The position numbers and the translations under genes are program-made. From positions 124,001 through 188,000 of the forward strand of contig NZ_JAWMQR010000008.1 of the NCBI RefSeq assembly GCF_033283405.1: a stretch of 64,000 nucleotides of DNA, read 5' to 3'. Positions 61,050-64,000 of this stretch are shown here, piece by piece. The notes below the pieces were generated by a model. The model ran no database searches. It saw nothing but the letters and a program-made list of their open reading frames with translations, and was not told the origin of the DNA. Origin of the DNA: Halioxenophilus sp033283405. GTDB lineage: Bacteria; Pseudomonadota; Gammaproteobacteria; Pseudomonadales; Cellvibrionaceae. Each line of letters begins with the position of its first letter. The stretch's first letter is position 1.

Positions 61050-62108
61050 TTACTGTTCGATATCGCGTACTTGCAGCGTGCGCAGTTGGACTACCTCCGT
61101 CGCCACACGTTGCCGGTCACCCGCGCTGAGCGGAATCATGCCTTTCTCCGACAGATAGCCCTCCTCACCCCACGCCTTGTTGCTGGTGAACTCCGCGAGA
61201 TAGCCGCGAATACCGGGAATCACGCCGATGTGCGCCTTTTTGACATAGAAATAGAGCGGCCGCGATACCGGGTAACTGCCATCGGCAATGGCCTCAAAAG
61301 TGGGCAACTGACCATCAATCGCCGCGCCTTTGATGACGTCGCTGTTTTGATCCAGAAAGCTGTAGCCAAAAATGCCCAACGCTTTCGGATTGGCGAGCAG
61401 CTTCTGCACAATTAAGTTGTCGTTCTCGCCGGCTTCAATAAAGGCGCCGTCTTCACGCACCCGATGGCAGATACCCTTGAATTGCTGCGGATGGTTGTGC
61501 TCCAACGTAGCCAACCAGGCTACCTCTTTGCAGCCAGCTTCCATCACCAGCTCGACAAATGCATCGCGCGTGCCGGAGGTGGGCGGCGGCCCCAACACCT
61601 CGATTTTGTGGTTGGGCAGGCTCGGGTTGATCTGCTGCCAGGTTTGATAGGGGTTGGCAATCAGCCGTCCGGGTGCGGATTCATCCGGCACCTCGGCCGC
61701 CAGGGCTAAAAAGAGCTCCTTGCGCGACAGCGACAGCACCGGCGCCCGGCGGTCATAGCCGAGCACAATGCCATCGTAACCAATCAACACCTCGACCACA
61801 TCGCGCACGCCGTTATCGAAACACTGGGCCACCTCACCCGCTTTGATGCGCCGGGAGGCGTTGGTGATATCCGGGTAGGCAACGCCCAACCCCTGGCAAA
61901 ATAGTTTAAAGCCACCACCGGAGCCGGTGGCCTCTATTTTGGGCGTGCGAAAATGGGTAGCCCGGCCGAAACGCTCGGCCACCACGGTGGCAAAGGGGTA
62001 GACAGTCGAGGAGCCGACGATTTCGATGTAGTCGCGCGCAGCCTGGGCCGTTGCCCCAAATCCGGCCAGCAGCAGCGTACAAAACAGCGATGTTAATCTT
62101 CGTCTCAC
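61050..62108 (-). CDS. pstS: phosphate-binding protein PstS
   Basis: A 352-residue periplasmic binding protein. The signal peptide ends near ATAQA-ARDY (about 20-24). Phosphate-binding segments include IVGSSTVYPF at the mature N-terminus, ATGSGGG, and PPTSGTRDAFVELV. Start codon is GTG with GGGGAG 6 nt upstream. First gene of pstSCAB-phoU, under the Pho box at 62179-62211. Confidence 0.96.
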   Translation of the reverse strand: MRRRLTSLFCTLLLAGFGATAQAARDYIEIVGSSTVYPFATVVAERFGRATHFRTPKIEATGSGGGFKLFCQGLGVAYPDITNASRRIKAGEVAQCFDNGVRDVVEVLIGYDGIVLGYDRRAPVLSLSRKELFLALAAEVPDESAPGRLIANPYQTWQQINPSLPNHKIEVLGPPPTSGTRDAFVELVMEAGCKEVAWLATLEHNHPQQFKGICHRVREDGAFIEAGENDNLIVQKLLANPKALGIFGYSFLDQNSDVIKGAAIDGQLPTFEAIADGSYPVSRPLYFYVKKAHIGVIPGIRGYLAEFTSNKAWGEEGYLSEKGMIPLSAGDRQRVATEVVQLRTLQVRDIEQ

Positions 62109-62436
62109 CCAATCTCCCCAGCACCGGCCGTATAAAAATCCACCTGCAGAAGCTCTGAAGCAGACGGCCCTTCAAGCATAATATTTCAGTTATATTAAAC
62201 ATTTATTACAGGCAACCACCCCAGGTGGCACACTGCGCCGTTGCGCGCAGCCCATTCGGGCCCCAATCCAGCGCTCCAATCTAGCACCCCAGCAAGACAA
62301 ATTTGTTTAGGCCCACCTGCCAGCACCAACAGGCTATTAAGGTCGACCGGGAAATTGGCCGCCGTCTCTGTCTATACCACGGCCAAGTCAGGTATACTGC
62401 GCCGCTGCCAATAACAAAAGAAACAAGGGGGCAAAC
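62109..62436. other. divergent regulatory region between pstS and the TRAP genes
   Basis: About 330 bp with a triple Pho box for pstS, and a TATACT box (62393-62398) with GGGGG ahead of the GTG start of the TRAP small permease. No coding frame is convincing. Confidence 0.6.
62179..62211 (-). promoter_or_regulatory. Pho box (PhoB sites) upstream of pst
   Basis: Read on the minus strand, three head-to-tail 11-bp units: CTGTAATAAAT, GTTTAATATAA and CTGAAATATTA. The first is one mismatch from the CTGTCATAAAT consensus half-site, and all share TxxAATA. The 11-bp phase is the spacing used by PhoB dimers. It predicts induction of pstSCAB-phoU when phosphate is scarce; phoB and phoR are outside the window. 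Confidence 0.75.
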
Positions 62437-62997
62437 GTGCCAAACCACGCACCCGTGGCATCTCAATCCAGCGGCTTTGCCGCCACCTTGGTTACCACTC
62501 TCGATCAGTTCGCCCGTGTTTGCGGTTATACCTGCGCCGCCATGATTCCCTTAATGGTCGCCATCACCTTTGCCGTTGTGGTGCTGCGCAAGGGCTTTCA
62601 GACGGGTTCCATCGCCATGCAGGAGTCCATTACCTATCTGCACGCCTGGGTCTTTTTAGTGGCCATGGCCTTCACCTTAAAAACCGAAGGTCAGGTGCGG
62701 GTCGATATCTTCTACCGCAAGTTCAACCACCGGCAACAGGCCTGGGTGAACGCCATTGGCGGCCTGGTACTGCTGATGCCTCTGTGTGTGGTGCTGCTGA
62801 TCACCAGCTGGGATTACGCCCTGCGCTCCTGGGAGATCCACGAAACCTCAGCCGAAGCCGGGGGATTGCCGTTTGTCTACCTGTTGAAAAGCTTTCTGCC
62901 CCTCTCGGCCACACTGCTGCTGCTGCAGTGTTTGGCGGAAGTGGTCGCCAGCACCCTCTGTCTGATCGAGCGCCCCGTACAGCGCTCTGAGCAGTAG
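62437..62997 (+). CDS. dctQ: TRAP transporter small permease (DctQ type)
   Basis: A 186-residue membrane protein with four segments, the small subunit of a tripartite ATP-independent periplasmic transporter that takes up C4-dicarboxylates or related acids with Na+ or H+. The family region AMQESITYLHAWVFLVAMAFTL is seen as AMQESITYLHAWVF and the following hydrophobic stretch, with VRVDIFYRKF after it. GTG start with AAGGGGG upstream. The large permease follows after 12 nt. Confidence 0.93.
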   Translation: MPNHAPVASQSSGFAATLVTTLDQFARVCGYTCAAMIPLMVAITFAVVVLRKGFQTGSIAMQESITYLHAWVFLVAMAFTLKTEGQVRVDIFYRKFNHRQQAWVNAIGGLVLLMPLCVVLLITSWDYALRSWEIHETSAEAGGLPFVYLLKSFLPLSATLLLLQCLAEVVASTLCLIERPVQRSEQ

Positions 62998-63009
62998 TCG
63001 GGAGGCGCC

Positions 63010-64000
63010 ATGTTGGAACTGATCCCACTGCTGCTGTTTGCCGTTGTCTGCCTGGTGCTGATGTTCGGCTACCCCGTGGCCTTTACCCTGGCCGGCTGCT
63101 CACTGATGTTTGCCGCCATGGGCATTATCGCCGGCGTATTCGACGCCAACCTGCTCAAAGCGCTACCCGATCGCCTCTACGGCACCATGACCAACACCAC
63201 CATGATCGCGGTGCCGCTCTTCATCTATATGGGTGTAGTCCTGGAGAAGAGCAAAATCGCCGAAGACCTGCTGCAAAATATGGGCAAACTGTGCGGCTTT
63301 TTACCGGGTGGGCTTGGCATATCCGTGGTACTGGTGGGTATGCTGATGGCCGCCTCCACGGGTATCGTCGGCGCCACCGTGGTCACCATGGGCCTGATGT
63401 CGCTGCCTACGCTGCTGGCCAGCGGCTACAGCAAATCCTTCGCCACCGGCACCATCTGTGCCACTGGCACCCTCGGCCAGATAATTCCCCCCTCCATTGC
63501 CCTGGTGTTGCTGGGTGACATCCTCTCCACGGCCAACCAGCAGGCGCAACTCAATATGGGAGTGTTTAACCCATCCCCCGTCTCGGTGGGTGATATGTTT
63601 GTCGGGGCGGTGATACCGGGCCTTATTCTGGTGGTGCTGTATATCGTTTACGTGTTGAGTTATGCGGTATTACGACCGGGCCACAGCGGTGGTGATGCCC
63701 CCAAAGAGGCGATCCATTGGGGGCAGCTGATGCAGAGCCTGGTGCCGCCACTGCTGTTGGTGGGCGTGGTGCTGGGCTCCATTATTGGCGGCTTTGCCAC
63801 CCCCACCGAAGCCGCCGGCGTGGGCGCCACCGGTGCACTGCTGCTGGCGGTGGTCAAACGCCAGATGAGCTGGAAAGGGCTGTTCGAAACCTGCATCGCC
63901 ACCACCAAAACCACGGTCATGGTGTTCACCATCTTAGTGGGCGCTTCGGTCTTCTCTCTGGTGTTTCGCGGGTTTGGTGGTGAAGAGCTGATCGCCGACG
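63010..64000 (+). CDS. dctM: TRAP transporter large permease (DctM type), 3' end cut
   Basis: The first 330 codons of the large permease; the full protein should be about 430. Membrane segments appear from residue 4 on. Family signatures include the FGYPVAFTLAG start, VPLFIYMGVVLEKSKI, ASTGIVGATVVTMG, the conserved GTLGQIIPPSIALVL, and GFATPTEAAGVGATGALLL. GGAGG lies just ahead of the ATG. The substrate-binding subunit is not in the window and may follow. Transport of dicarboxylates or keto acids is probable; the exact solute is unknown. Confidence 0.95.
   Translation, partial: MLELIPLLLFAVVCLVLMFGYPVAFTLAGCSLMFAAMGIIAGVFDANLLKALPDRLYGTMTNTTMIAVPLFIYMGVVLEKSKIAEDLLQNMGKLCGFLPGGLGISVVLVGMLMAASTGIVGATVVTMGLMSLPTLLASGYSKSFATGTICATGTLGQIIPPSIALVLLGDILSTANQQAQLNMGVFNPSPVSVGDMFVGAVIPGLILVVLYIVYVLSYAVLRPGHSGGDAPKEAIHWGQLMQSLVPPLLLVGVVLGSIIGGFATPTEAAGVGATGALLLAVVKRQMSWKGLFETCIATTKTTVMVFTILVGASVFSLVFRGFGGEELIAD

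Noticed and set aside
62131..62136. TTTATA box as the pstS -10 element
   Set aside because: It lies more than 40 bp from the Pho box, too far for the usual PhoB-activated promoter, and no matching -35 is seen.
1..64000. prophage, insertion sequence, integron or defence island
   Set aside because: No transposase, integrase, restriction, toxin-antitoxin or phage structural gene was recognised, and gene order is mostly that of the conserved chromosome.

Overview
The window is a gene-dense chromosomal segment from a gammaproteobacterium. The calls rest on protein families and gene order. Several blocks match the Pseudomonas/Cellvibrionales arrangement: ygfB-pepP-ubiH-ubiI facing zapA-6S RNA-ygfA; ilvA and rpiA with serA nearby; ubiE-ubiJ-ubiB-hisI-hisE-tatABC; rep-FKBP-algP-(TIGR02444)-ABC-F; and pstSCAB-phoU. 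The sequence is GC-rich with short AT-rich spacers. A marine, aerobic, respiring lineage near Cellvibrionales is my best guess, from ubiquinone, Tat, cytochrome c5, Na+/H+ antiport and TRAP transport genes; it is not proven. No rRNA, tRNA, prophage, insertion sequence or CRISPR array was found. The only RNA gene I can support is 6S RNA.

Layout. 1-2464: a sparse stretch with a small MglA-like GTPase and an unknown partner, flanked by poorly coding DNA. 2465-5937: a circularly permuted ATP-grasp/alpha-E protein with a transglutaminase. 6055-7056: a diguanylate cyclase. 7112-15745 (minus): a periplasmic protein of unknown function, then a translationally coupled run ubiH, ubiI-like, three poorly known envelope genes ending in ydcF, with nhaA, pepP and ygfB upstream. 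15898-17345 (plus): a coiled-coil protein, zapA, 6S RNA, ygfA. 17395-25507: a 45-residue secreted peptide with its own promoter, ilvA, rpiA, phrB, ybgA, a lipoprotein, an esterase, and serA behind a structured leader. 25515-27849: two envelope proteins with TonB-like features. 28112-36666: mutarotase, class I aldolase, aspartic protease, thioredoxin-fold protein, WYL regulator, proline iminopeptidase, dtd and an HD-GYP response regulator. 36696-42036 (minus): the ubi/his/tat cluster. 42199-44255: rhodanese, methyltransferase-like membrane protein, haem protein and a membrane protein. 44620-50550: typA, a GGDEF-EAL protein with a degenerate EAL domain, and rep. 50627-56537: FKBP lipoprotein, AlgP-like histone-like protein with an 18-bp tandem repeat, TIGR02444 protein, ABC-F protein and cytochrome c5. 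56708-62108 (minus): phoU-pstBACS under a triple Pho box. 62437-64000: a TRAP transporter, cut by the window end.

Much of the window is housekeeping. Ubiquinone biosynthesis is split over two loci (ubiH/ubiI and ubiE/J/B). Cyclic-di-GMP turnover is represented by three proteins: a GGDEF, an HD-GYP, and a GGDEF with a probably dead EAL domain. The less explained material is the GTPase pair, the ATP-grasp/alpha-E/transglutaminase cassette, the unknown genes coupled to ubiH/ubiI, the chalcone-isomerase-like/TonB fusion with an operator-like palindrome in its promoter, and the 45-residue peptide in an AT-rich island. I did not find a clearly new multi-gene system; these are the best leads.
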